From the NCBI GenBank assembly GCA_020345805.1, contig CP070772.1, positions 2,379,161 through 2,415,380 on the forward strand: DNA of 36,220 bases, given 5' to 3'. A program made the translations under genes and the position numbers. Positions 1 to 7,409 of this stretch are shown here, one piece after another. A model generated the notes under the pieces. That model had not been told where the DNA came from. It saw only the letters and a list, made by a program, of their open reading frames with translations, and made no database searches. Numbering within the stretch: the first letter of the stretch is position 1; each line of letters starts with the position of its first letter. The DNA is from Phycisphaerales bacterium (GTDB lineage: Bacteria > Planctomycetota > Phycisphaerae > Phycisphaerales > SM1A02).

Positions 1-41
1 AACAGAGGCAAGAGGATTGATTCTTTGACGGTAGTCGGGCG

Positions 42-560
42 ATGTGCGAGACTTCGAACATGGAGGCAGAGGCGTCGGCACCCGGTATGTTCAAGATCCG
101 CCTGAGTGACGGGCAGGAGTTCGGCCCGGCGGTAATGGCCCAGATCCTCCAGTGGGGGCGTGAAGGGCGCGTGCCCATCGATTCGCTGATCGTGCCCGAG
201 GACGGATCGCCGATTCGGTCCGTGCTCGCCCAGCCGCAGCTCAAAGGCATCATCCAGGCCCCGCCTACGGTTTCCCCCGGCGTGATCGCGCCCACGCCCA
301 GGAGCAGTTCGGCCCTGATCCCCACGGGCAACCCCATGGCCCTGATCGGCTACTACCTCGCCGTCGCCTCCCTGATTCCGGGTCTGGGTATTCTCGGCCC
401 CGTCGCATTCGTGCTGGGCATCCTCGGCCTGAGGCACGCCGCCAGGTTCCCCGAGGCCAAAGGCAAAGTCCATGCCTGGATCGCCATCATCGGCGGTACG
501 CTCATCTCGCTTGTTTACATCATGATCATCATCGTTGTTGTTATCGCAAACCTGCCCTGA
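42..560 (+). CDS. GYF-like / DUF4190-like membrane protein
   Basis: A 172-residue protein with two parts. Residues about 16-65 (FKIRLSDGQEFGP... to SVL) look like the GYF_2 domain often found in planctomycetes, a small cytoplasmic domain thought to bind peptides. After a Pro-rich linker, residues about 98-170 contain NPMALIGYYLA and two hydrophobic segments separated by a short basic loop, as in DUF4190 proteins. The family has no defined reaction. In-frame ATGs at 42, 60 and 87 are all possible; an in-frame TGA at 18-20 rules out a start further left. No clear Shine-Dalgarno precedes any of them. It lies 42 bp upstream of thyA on the same strand and may be cotranscribed with it. Confidence 0.75.
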   Translation: MCETSNMEAEASAPGMFKIRLSDGQEFGPAVMAQILQWGREGRVPIDSLIVPEDGSPIRSVLAQPQLKGIIQAPPTVSPGVIAPTPRSSSALIPTGNPMALIGYYLAVASLIPGLGILGPVAFVLGILGLRHAARFPEAKGKVHAWIAIIGGTLISLVYIMIIIVVVIANLP

Positions 561-602
561 ATGAGGGATGCAGTTCACCGCGTCGCGGCTCCTCCTCGAT
601 AA

Positions 603-1397
603 ATGAAGCAATACCTCAACCTCATGCAGCATGTTCTGGAAGCCGGCGTCCCCAAGGACGACCGCACCGGCACCGGCACTCTGAGCGTGTTCGGTTACCA
701 GATGCGCTTCGATCTCGCCGAAGGCTTCCCCTGTCTCACCACCAAGAAGCTGCATCTCCGCTCCATCATCCACGAACTGCTCTGGTTCCTGCGCGGTGAA
801 ACTAATATCAAGTACCTCCACGATCACGGAGTCACTATCTGGGATGAATGGGCCGATGCGGACGGCGACCTCGGGCCGGTGTACGGCTATCAGTGGCGAT
901 CCTGGCCCGCTCCCGGAAACTCGCACGTCGATCAGATCAGCAAGGTCATCGAAGAAATCAAACGCAATCCCGATTCGCGCCGGCTCATTGTCAGCGCGTG
1001 GAATGTCGCCGACCTGCCGCGCATGCGCCTCGCGCCGTGTCACCTGCTGTTCCAGTTTTATGTCGCTCAGGGCAGGCTGAGCTGCCAGCTATATCAGCGA
1101 TCGGCCGACATCTTCCTCGGCGTGCCCTTCAATATCGCCAGCTATGCGCTGCTGACGATGATGGTGGCGCAGGTGTGTGATCTGAAGTTGGGCGAGTTCG
1201 TTCACACCTTCGGCGATGCCCATCTGTATTCAAACCATCTCGATCAGGCCCGCGAACAGTTGACACGCACTCCAAGGCAACTACCCACCATGCGCATCAA
1301 CCCACAGGTGAAATCGATCTTCGCGTTCGCTTACGAAGACTTCGAACTGGCGAATTACGATCCGCACCCCCACATCGCCGCCCCCGTCGCGGTGTAA
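603..1397 (+). CDS. thyA: Thymidylate synthase
   Basis: Makes dTMP from dUMP using methylene-tetrahydrofolate as one-carbon donor and reductant; cytoplasmic homodimer. The 264-residue length equals that of E. coli ThyA, and key residues fall at the same numbers: Glu58 in [11 protein letters not shown], nucleophile Cys146 in [13 protein letters not shown], and Arg166 in [10 protein letters not shown]. The [12 protein letters not shown] folate/phosphate region is present near the N-terminus. The protein appears complete, ending in IAAPVAV. No good Shine-Dalgarno precedes the ATG at 603, but length agreement supports this start. A full copy of the structured 3' element starts 60 bp after the stop. 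Confidence 0.97.
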   Translation: MKQYLNLMQHVLEAGVPKDDRTGTGTLSVFGYQMRFDLAEGFPCLTTKKLHLRSIIHELLWFLRGETNIKYLHDHGVTIWDEWADADGDLGPVYGYQWRSWPAPGNSHVDQISKVIEEIKRNPDSRRLIVSAWNVADLPRMRLAPCHLLFQFYVAQGRLSCQLYQRSADIFLGVPFNIASYALLTMMVAQVCDLKLGEFVHTFGDAHLYSNHLDQAREQLTRTPRQLPTMRINPQVKSIFAFAYEDFELANYDPHPHIAAPVAV

Positions 1398-1456
1398 GCG
1401 GAGCGCGCTTCCCGCCGCCCAGCGCATCGCCGCGATGAATCCCGTCCGCTCTCGCA

Positions 1457-1580
1457 TTCCAGCAAGCCCGACCGTCCTCGGTCCGGGCGCCCTGCGACCA
1501 CCCCGCGCGTTCTTTGCGCAAAGCTATCCCGCCGCCCCCGCACGGCGCCGTGGCCGGAGCCGGCACGGCTTGCTCAGAAC
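1457..1580 (+). repeat. Structured 3' element, copy A
   Basis: Full copy of a dispersed repeat of about 125 nt, sense to thyA and 60 bp after its stop. Hairpin 1 (1466-1488) has outer stem GCCCG/CGGGC, inner stem ACCG/CGGT, loop TCCT and one unpaired C on the 3' side. Hairpin 2 (1547-1569) is GCCGTG(G)CCG with loop GAGC and arm CGGCACGGC. It ends in TTGCTCAGA, just before the promoter of the next gene. Sequence shows the structure; the terminator or stabiliser role is inferred. Confidence 0.75.
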
Positions 1581-1586
1581 TTGGCA

Positions 1587-1592
1587 TATAAT
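1587..1592 (+). promoter_or_regulatory. -10 box TATAAT for a leaderless mRNA
   Basis: A perfect TATAAT ends 6 nt before the GTG at 1599, so a normal start site (about 7 nt downstream) would coincide with the start codon. No convincing -35 hexamer is seen at 16-18 bp, and there is no Shine-Dalgarno. Confidence 0.5.
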
Positions 1593-1598
1593 ACAGTC

Positions 1599-2249
1599 GT
1601 GAAGAGGCAGCTGTTCACCATCCTGCTCTTCGTCCTGCTCGGAGCGGTGTTGAACGTGGCGGTGGCGGTGGCGTGTGTGATGTGGACACCCTCGGGTTCG
1701 GGTCTTCCGCCATACAAGGATCTTCCGGCAGGCAGTCAGTGGCCCAAGAGAGTGCCTTCCGGTTGGCCGGCACCGACGCAGATCACAATACGTACATCTT
1801 TCGGCCAATCGTTGGTGGGGACGCTCGGACCTGTCGATCCTGACAGCGCCGAAGCGAAGAACGGTGTAGCCGGCTACGGCCAATCGCTCTTTCAATGGGG
1901 CTGGCCATTCCGCAGCATGGAGAGCGAAGGGCGGACCACTTCACGCAATTGGGGCCCGCGATTCAGCTCAGAATGGATCGCCGATGCTGGAACGGTCCCC
2001 AGGTGGATGGTGCCGTTCGAAAACCAGTACCGGCGAATCCCGCTTCGGCCGATACTGCCCGGGTTCTTGATCAACTCCGTGTTCTTCGGCGCCGTGCTCT
2101 GGCTGTCGTCTCGCATCATGCACCGATACTCACGCCGCGAGATCCGCCGCAGGCGCGGCCACTGCCTCAAATGCGGCTACGACCTCCGCGGCGCCTTCGA
2201 ACGCGGCTGCCCCGAGTGCGGCTGGAATCGGGAGGGAGCTACGACATGA
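1599..2249 (+). CDS. Zinc-ribbon membrane protein, paralogue 1
   Basis: A 216-residue protein of a planctomycete-type family without known function. It has an N-terminal membrane segment (FTILLFVLLGAVLNVAVAVAC), an extracytoplasmic domain of about 120 residues, a second membrane segment after IPLRPILPG, then a basic stretch and a C-terminal zinc ribbon: CLKCGYDLRG...CPECGWNR. The topology places the ribbon in the cytoplasm. I chose GTG 1599 because the paralogue at 2615 begins MKRR at the equivalent place; TTG 1581 is an alternative. The stop overlaps the next start by 4 bp (ATGA), indicating translational coupling. Relatives in this window lie at 2615-3322 and 18500-19384. Confidence 0.8.
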   Translation: MKRQLFTILLFVLLGAVLNVAVAVACVMWTPSGSGLPPYKDLPAGSQWPKRVPSGWPAPTQITIRTSFGQSLVGTLGPVDPDSAEAKNGVAGYGQSLFQWGWPFRSMESEGRTTSRNWGPRFSSEWIADAGTVPRWMVPFENQYRRIPLRPILPGFLINSVFFGAVLWLSSRIMHRYSRREIRRRRGHCLKCGYDLRGAFERGCPECGWNREGATT

Positions 2250-3322
2250 TGGACGCACTCCTTGATCTGCTCGTGAGTGTCGCAGCTCTTGCCTTTTGCT
2301 CGTTGCCTTTGCTCTTGACCGCACTGCTCGTGTTGATCTTCGTCTTCTGGAAGGACCGGTGGCGGTGGGTAACACTATTCTGTCTCGTGCCTCCGGTCGT
2401 TGCAGTCGCCATCGCCGGAGTTCGTATTGCTGCAGGTGCGCTCTACCCGGTTTCACACGGTCTATTCCCGATTGAGTTGGCGGTTCACGCGGCCCTGTGG
2501 TGCCCGGTATCACTTCTCGTCCTTGGGGCGATCTGGTTACTGAGATTGTACCTGCGGGCTCCCGAGCGACGGCGATTGCCCCGGATACGGATGGAGACGG
2601 GAGGAAACAGGAGCATGAAGCGCCGCGTACTCACCATCCTGCTCTTCCTGCTCATGGGTGCAGTGGTAAACGTGGCGCTGGCGTGGGGATGCGTCGTTTG
2701 GTCGCAGGCAGATACCGATCACCTGGACTTTCGGCCGGCAGGGGTTGAGCAGTTGATTGAGTCTGGTCTTGGAAGGAGTATTGAAGGAACCGGAGACACG
2801 CTGTACTCATATACCGAGATTCCTTATATCTGGCAAGGCAGCGGGTTTGGCCTGCAACGTACCAGAGCCTGGCTGTGGGGTTTCGAGGGGATTCCCAGCA
2901 TCACGGACGTCAACCCGGTCTTCCCTTGCCTGATTGAGAGGACTATCGCCGGTTGGCCTCAGCTGTGCCTGCGAGGCGAGCGAATCAACGAGAACTACGA
3001 ATGCTTGTATGGCAGCAAAAAGCCAGCACAATGGCGGTACGTACATTCGTTCGTATCCCCACGAGCCCACTCCGAATCCGTTCGAACACGATCCGGTTTG
3101 GTCCCGATTCTGCCCCTCTGGCGTCCCTTCCTCCTCAACACGATCTTCTACGCTGTCATCCTCTGGCTCCTCATACGCGGTCCGTTCGTGCTTCGATTGC
3201 ACCTATGCCGCCGAATCCGGATGAAGCGCGGCCGGTGCCTGAAGTGCGGCTACGATTTGCGCGGCGATTATGATTCCGGCTGCCCCGAGTGCGGGTGGAA
3301 TCGCGGCGGCGCGCCCGCCTGA
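2246..3322 (+). CDS. Fused membrane segment plus zinc-ribbon protein, paralogue 2
   Basis: One uninterrupted 358-codon frame that looks like two genes joined. Codons 1-123 encode about three hydrophobic segments and end in RRLPRIRMETGGNRS. The rest starts with MKRRVLTILLFLLMGAVVN, which matches the start of paralogue 1, and ends with the same zinc ribbon (CLKCGYDLRG...CPECGWNR). RIRMETG resembles RIRMKRG just before the ribbon of the second part, so the first part may be a paralogue whose ribbon was deleted. The product may be one fused protein, or the second part may be made separately from the ATG at 2615. A copy of the structured 3' element follows 23 bp after the stop. Confidence 0.65.
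   Translation: MMDALLDLLVSVAALAFCSLPLLLTALLVLIFVFWKDRWRWVTLFCLVPPVVAVAIAGVRIAAGALYPVSHGLFPIELAVHAALWCPVSLLVLGAIWLLRLYLRAPERRRLPRIRMETGGNRSMKRRVLTILLFLLMGAVVNVALAWGCVVWSQADTDHLDFRPAGVEQLIESGLGRSIEGTGDTLYSYTEIPYIWQGSGFGLQRTRAWLWGFEGIPSITDVNPVFPCLIERTIAGWPQLCLRGERINENYECLYGSKKPAQWRYVHSFVSPRAHSESVRTRSGLVPILPLWRPFLLNTIFYAVILWLLIRGPFVLRLHLCRRIRMKRGRCLKCGYDLRGDYDSGCPECGWNRGGAPA
2598..2617 (+). promoter_or_regulatory. Internal ribosome binding site and ATG 2615
   Basis: GGGAGG lies 11 nt before the in-frame ATG at 2615-2617. From this ATG a 235-residue protein would have the same layout as paralogue 1, so separate translation is plausible inside the fused frame. Confidence 0.45.
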
Positions 3323-3344
3323 TCAATCCCTGTCGGATTCACAC

Positions 3345-3470
3345 TTCAGCGAGCCCGCCTGTCCTCAGGCCGGGCGACCTTCGACTACCTTGTGCGCCCT
3401 TTACGATAACATCGTCCGCGGACTCCGCACGGCGCCGTGGCCGGGGACGGCACGGCTTGCTCAGAGTTGA
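3345..3470 (+). repeat. Structured 3' element, copy B
   Basis: Full copy, 23 bp after the stop of the zinc-ribbon gene and in its sense orientation. Hairpin 1 (3353-3375) has inner stem CCTG/CAGG, different from copy A but still paired, with the same GCCCG/CGGGC outer stem, bulge and TCCT loop. Hairpin 2 (3434-3456) closes a GGGA tetraloop. The tail TTGCTCAGA matches copy A. The converging gene at 3485 ends 15 bp beyond. Confidence 0.75.
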
Positions 3471-3484
3471 GACTTCGGGCGGCG

Positions 3485-3835
3485 TCACTCCGCGGGCAGC
3501 AGCACATCCAGACTCGCCACCGCGTGGCGCATATGCGGAATCACGATTGACCCACCCACAATCAAAGCTACGTTCATCGCATCGACGATCTCTTCCCGGC
3601 TCCACTGCGCCTTGACGCACTGCTCGAGGTGATAATCAACGCAGTCGTTGCAGCGCAGGACCATCGATCCGACCAACCCCAGCAGTTCCTTCGTTCGGCC
3701 TTCAAGCGGGCCGTCTTCATAAACGGCCGCATCAAGGCGGAAGAACCGCTTGATCCCCTGGTGATCGCAGGCGAGGATGCGGGCGTTGCCTGCCTCGCGT
3801 TCGGCCTTGAATTCATCGAATGTGCGGTGTGGCAT
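3485..3835 (-). CDS. AhpD/carboxymuconolactone decarboxylase-like protein
   Basis: A 116-residue alpha-helical protein of the CMD/AhpD family. Cys62, Cys65 and His69 form the CxxC-x3-H motif (RCNDCVDYH) that AhpD-type members use for thiol-based peroxide reduction, so a peroxidase or disulfide reductase role is more likely than a decarboxylase role. Length and the following LIVGGSIVIPHMRHA helix fit small CMD proteins. It is first in a minus-strand stretch only in position: psd ends 106 bp upstream of its start, and the gap holds low-complexity DNA. No Shine-Dalgarno is visible before the ATG. The substrate is unknown. Confidence 0.85.
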   Translation of the reverse strand: MPHRTFDEFKAEREAGNARILACDHQGIKRFFRLDAAVYEDGPLEGRTKELLGLVGSMVLRCNDCVDYHLEQCVKAQWSREEIVDAMNVALIVGGSIVIPHMRHAVASLDVLLPAE

Positions 3836-3844
3836 GGTGAGCGG

Positions 3845-3936
3845 AAGGGGTGAGGGGTGAGGATTTAGGGGTGAGGCCGCTTGCGGCTTAGCATGGGCCC
3901 TCTACGAGACAATCGCAAATCGGCAGTCGAAAATCG
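3845..3936. repeat. Intergenic low-complexity block with GCCGCTTGCGGC palindrome
   Basis: Contains GGCCGCTTGCGGCTTAGC at 3875-3892, identical to 18 bp at 7482-7499 and 7916-7933, followed by A/T-richer tracts built on AATCG(A)AA units similar to those at 8044-8090. GCCGC-TT-GCGGC can fold back on itself. No gene is seen. Confidence 0.7.
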
Positions 3937-3940
3937 AAAA

Positions 3941-4678
3941 TCAATTCACCGGCGGCGTCGCTGCGGCAACCACCTCTCGCGAATCCTGAGTCGTCGTCTC
4001 CGCAGGCCGCAACGTCGCCAATGTCGTCAGGCCCGCGCGGACCTTCTCGCCTTTGTGAACGTGCACGGTCACATCGTCCGGCCTGGACACTATCAGTTCG
4101 GTCGTGGAGCCGAACTTGATCATCCCGAACGGCTGGCCCTGCTTCAGCGCATCGCCGGGAGAGAGCTGGCAGACGATCCGCCGGGCGATCATTCCCGCAA
4201 CCTGCCGCACGCCGATCGTCTCCTCGCCCTCAGGCAGGCGCATGGTGATGAGATTCGATTCGTTGACCTTCGCCGATTCCTCGGTCTGGGCGTTGAGGTA
4301 CCTGCCCGGCTTGTGGACGATCGAGACGACCTGCCCGTCACACGGAGCGCGGTTGAGATGCACATCCAGCACGCTGAGGAAGATGCGGACGATCACCGCC
4401 GGCCCGCCGGTGGCGTCGTGATGATCCACCTTCTCCACCGCGCTGACAACGCCGTCGGCGGGGCTGAGCATCGTGCCGGGCGGAAGATCCTGGGGAATCT
4501 GCCGGACCGGATCGCGGAAGAACGCCAACAGCGCCAGCCACACGACCGCCAGCGGGATCAGGACCCACCAGAGCATTCCCGACCAGGCTGACGCCAGCCA
4601 GATGATCGCGGCCGCAATCAGCGCGGCGACGACCGATATCGACAGCCATTCACGAAGTCCGTATCGCGTCAGGAGCAT
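3941..4678 (-). CDS. psd: Phosphatidylserine decarboxylase
   Basis: Converts phosphatidylserine to phosphatidylethanolamine at the inner membrane; a pyruvoyl enzyme made by self-cleavage. The 245-residue precursor has two N-terminal membrane segments (about 10-53), then FFRDP, Asp74 in SPADG, His107 in DVHLNRAP, and the self-cleavage site Gly190-Ser191-Thr192 in KFGSTTELIV. Asp, His and Ser are the triad needed for autocleavage in E. coli Psd. The length fits the short archaeal/planctomycete-type Psd. ATG 4678 was chosen because the open frame upstream overlaps the neighbouring gene and shows no family sequence. The partner pssA is not in the window. Confidence 0.93.
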   Translation of the reverse strand: MLLTRYGLREWLSISVVAALIAAAIIWLASAWSGMLWWVLIPLAVVWLALLAFFRDPVRQIPQDLPPGTMLSPADGVVSAVEKVDHHDATGGPAVIVRIFLSVLDVHLNRAPCDGQVVSIVHKPGRYLNAQTEESAKVNESNLITMRLPEGEETIGVRQVAGMIARRIVCQLSPGDALKQGQPFGMIKFGSTTELIVSRPDDVTVHVHKGEKVRAGLTTLATLRPAETTTQDSREVVAAATPPVN

Positions 4679-4773
4679 GAACGGAGCACCGATGAACGAT
4701 CGCGGCGAACCGCCTCTTCTCCGCTTGCGGCGAGCCCAACCGATCCTACCCAATGCGGGACTAGCTAACGGTC

Positions 4774-5577
4774 CTACTCGGACGCCTTGCCGATGAACAG
4801 ACCAACGAGGCCGAAGATGATCCACACGGCCAGCAGCCCGCCGGCCCAGATCATCAGGTTGCTGGAGAACATCACCGCCAGGCCCGGGGTCGCCCCGGAG
4901 ATGGCCACGATGATGACGATGGCCAGGCACACCAGCGCCACCAACGCGCCGATGAGCAGTCCCGCTCCAAGCCCCGAGCCGGCGCCGTCGTAGGCTTCCA
5001 GCACCATGGGTACGCCGGCCATCGGCCCCGGCGCCGCCGCCGCTGCTTCCTCCGGTGCGCTTTCCGTGCCCGCGGCCTCGAAGAGGCCGGACGCGTTGGC
5101 GGGGATCTCGATGTTGTCCTCGCTGGAATAGACCTCTTCGAGTAGCTCGGCCCCCAGCGAGGTCTCATCGGATTCGCGGGTCAGGTCCAGCAGCCCGCTG
5201 CCGGAGCCGACCGCTTCGAGGTTCAGCTCTTCCTCGCTGATGGGCTCGCCGGTGGCGGTGCCTTCGGAGCTTTCATCGGCGTGGTCGGTATCGAAGACGG
5301 AGATGCCCGTGCCTTCGCGGGAATCGGTCAGCCCCAGAACCGAATCGTCCTGGAGGGCGATGCCGGACGATCCGCTGCTGTCCTCCAGGTCCAGATGGAC
5401 GTCGCCGGTGTCCTCGTCCGGCCCGGCGAGCAGGTCGATCTGCTCGACCTTGAACATGAGCTTGTCGCGGTCGCGGAACTCCTGGATCTGGCCGGAAGCG
5501 GCCATGTCGCGTACCTGGTCCTCGGTCTTGCCGAGCTTGGCCGCGACCTCCTCGATGGTGTAGAACATTTTGGCCAT
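4774..5577 (-). CDS. Helix-turn-helix domain protein with C-terminal membrane segments
   Basis: A 267-residue protein. Residues 1-45 (MFYTIEEVAAKLGKTEDQVRDM) resemble the MerR/excisionase-type winged helix, as in proteins that read DNA or use this fold for other contacts. Residues 50-185 are acidic and Ser/Gly-rich, with the motif GSGSGLLDLTRESDETSLG that I recall as conserved in planctomycete proteins of this kind. The C-terminal 65 residues hold two membrane segments. Start ATG 5577 has GGAGGATCGCGGTC directly before it, a good ribosome site. It precedes psd by 95 bp on the same strand. A DNA-binding-like head tethered to the membrane is unusual; the role is unknown. Confidence 0.8.
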   Translation of the reverse strand: MAKMFYTIEEVAAKLGKTEDQVRDMAASGQIQEFRDRDKLMFKVEQIDLLAGPDEDTGDVHLDLEDSSGSSGIALQDDSVLGLTDSREGTGISVFDTDHADESSEGTATGEPISEEELNLEAVGSGSGLLDLTRESDETSLGAELLEEVYSSEDNIEIPANASGLFEAAGTESAPEEAAAAAPGPMAGVPMVLEAYDGAGSGLGAGLLIGALVALVCLAIVIIVAISGATPGLAVMFSSNLMIWAGGLLAVWIIFGLVGLFIGKASE

Positions 5578-5987
5578 GACCGCGATCCTCCGCCGGCTGC
5601 CCTTTCTCCCGGAGTTTCCCTTCGCAGTCGATTCCGCGGGTGGAATCCGGGGGCAGCGAATTCTGAACTTGCACAAACAGAACAGAGCCCGGCCGCATCG
5701 CCGATGCGACCGGCTGCCAATAGACCCTCTACGCTAGCCGATCCGGGCGGTTCCGGCAAGATCCGAGGTTCGGTTTCCCCACTCCCAGCCTCCGGGCGAG
5801 AGGCGAGGACCGCCCTGCCCGCTCCACACCGATCGATACCCCTCGAAGGCGGCCAAACCCCGGCAAATCCCTTCCGCCACCACCACCCGGCCGGTATCCT
5901 CGATACCGAGTGAGGACCCGCGAGGTGTGCCCGCCCCATCGGCACCCGCGGGGCCGCATCGTTCGTTCCGGGAGACAGGAGGTCGAG
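5578..5987. other. Divergent intergenic region with palindromes
   Basis: A 410-bp region between two divergent genes, so it must hold both promoters, but I cannot place either with confidence. It has a 25-bp near-perfect palindrome at 5689-5713 (CCGG-c-CGCATCG-C-CGATGCG-a-CCGG) and a short hairpin GGTATC-CTC-GATACC near 5893-5907. No convincing coding sequence is seen. Confidence 0.6.
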
Positions 5988-7409
5988 ATGCTGAGTCTGA
6001 GCAACCTGTGGAAACTCGCCCCGGCCGGTGCGGCCTGGCTGATGCTGTCGGCGATTGCTGCCGCCGATGACTGGAACAACTCCGGCAAGAACCCCGGCCG
6101 CAACGCCCTCTCCGCCGAGATCGGCCCCGAATCGGCCGAAATCCTCTGGTCCGGCGGCAGGACTTCCCTTATCGCCTGGCAGCCCGTCATCGAGGGCGAG
6201 CGGGTGTTCATGGTCCGCCAGTCCGGCTGGCCGAGCGATGAGCCCGGAGCTTCGCCGGTCGTGGCCATGGATCTCAACACCGGCGAGGAACTCTGGGCCG
6301 AGCACATCCCCTTCAGCGACGGCGACTGGACGACCTGGATCGCCGGCGTCCGCGACGGCAAGGTGTACGCCGGCCGGTCCGGAAACGGCGCCTCGGTCTC
6401 CGCCAAGCTGTACGCCCTTGACGCGGCGGACGGCCATACGTTGTGGATCTCCGAGGACGAGATCGACGCCGGAGCGTATGACGGCGTGGTCTTCGCCCCC
6501 AACGGCGACCTTATCATCGGCTCCTTCATGGACATCTGGCGGATCAGCGCCGCCGACGGCTCCACCGTCTGGCACTCCCCGCGCACCGGCTCGGTCAGCG
6601 GAACCTGCGGGGCGGCCCTCCACGGCGATGCGGTGTATGTCGCCGACGCGGTGTACGGCGGAACCGAGATCGTCCGGTACGACCTCGCCACCGGCGCGGA
6701 GATGTATGCCAGCGATGTCATGCCCGGCTTCACCATCCAGAACACTCCCATGTGCGGGCCCGACGGAACCATCTATCTCTCGCGCACTCAGAAAAACCCC
6801 GATGTCGATTACTTCTACGCCCTGGAAGATGACGGCACGCAGATCACCGAGAAGTGGCACGTGCCCGCGGCGTGGACCACCACCTCCGAGTTCGGCATCG
6901 GACCCGACGGCTCGGTGTACATGATGGCCCCGGGATACGAGCTGGTCCGTCTCGATCCGGAAGACGGCACGCAGCTCAACACCACCGGCCCGCTGGACGG
7001 CTTCTCCAAGCCCCACATGGCCATCGACGCCGACGGCAAGATCTTCCTCTCCAACGGCGCGTTCAACACCGGCCGGCTGTATTCGTATGACGCCGACCTC
7101 ACCTGGCGGTGGGATGTGCCGGTGACCAACATCAACATCGGCGGCCCGGCCCTGGGAAGCCACGGCACGCTGGTGGTCTGCGGCGTCAGCACCGACGTCC
7201 GCGCGTACCGCACCGAAATCCCCTGCCCGGCCGATGTCAACGATGACAACATCGTCGACATAGATGACCTCTTCCAGGTCCTGGGCATGTGGGGCACGTG
7301 CGATGACTGTCCGGAAGACATCAACGACGACGGCCTGGTGGATATCGATGACATCTTCGCGGTCCTCGCCGAATGGGGCCCGTGCCCGGGCAAGAGGGGA
7401 AGGGATTGA
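5988..7409 (+). CDS. Secreted PQQ-like beta-propeller protein with dockerin-like C-terminus
   Basis: A 473-residue exported protein. A signal peptide (about 1-26, ending AIAAADDW) is followed by propeller blades with repeated patterns such as LYALDAADGHTLWISEDE and VVAMDLNTGEELWAEH, typical of PQQ/quinoprotein-like repeats. No dehydrogenase active site is evident, so this is probably a binding or structural propeller. The last 60 residues carry two calcium-loop repeats (DVNDDNIVDIDDLF and DINDDGLVDIDDIF), each with CPxD and W, the dockerin-like module common at the ends of planctomycete exported proteins. Start 5988 is preceded by AGGAGGTCGAG, a strong ribosome site; the open frame upstream is not credible protein. 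Confidence 0.88.
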   Translation: MLSLSNLWKLAPAGAAWLMLSAIAAADDWNNSGKNPGRNALSAEIGPESAEILWSGGRTSLIAWQPVIEGERVFMVRQSGWPSDEPGASPVVAMDLNTGEELWAEHIPFSDGDWTTWIAGVRDGKVYAGRSGNGASVSAKLYALDAADGHTLWISEDEIDAGAYDGVVFAPNGDLIIGSFMDIWRISAADGSTVWHSPRTGSVSGTCGAALHGDAVYVADAVYGGTEIVRYDLATGAEMYASDVMPGFTIQNTPMCGPDGTIYLSRTQKNPDVDYFYALEDDGTQITEKWHVPAAWTTTSEFGIGPDGSVYMMAPGYELVRLDPEDGTQLNTTGPLDGFSKPHMAIDADGKIFLSNGAFNTGRLYSYDADLTWRWDVPVTNINIGGPALGSHGTLVVCGVSTDVRAYRTEIPCPADVNDDNIVDIDDLFQVLGMWGTCDDCPEDINDDGLVDIDDIFAVLAEWGPCPGKRGRD

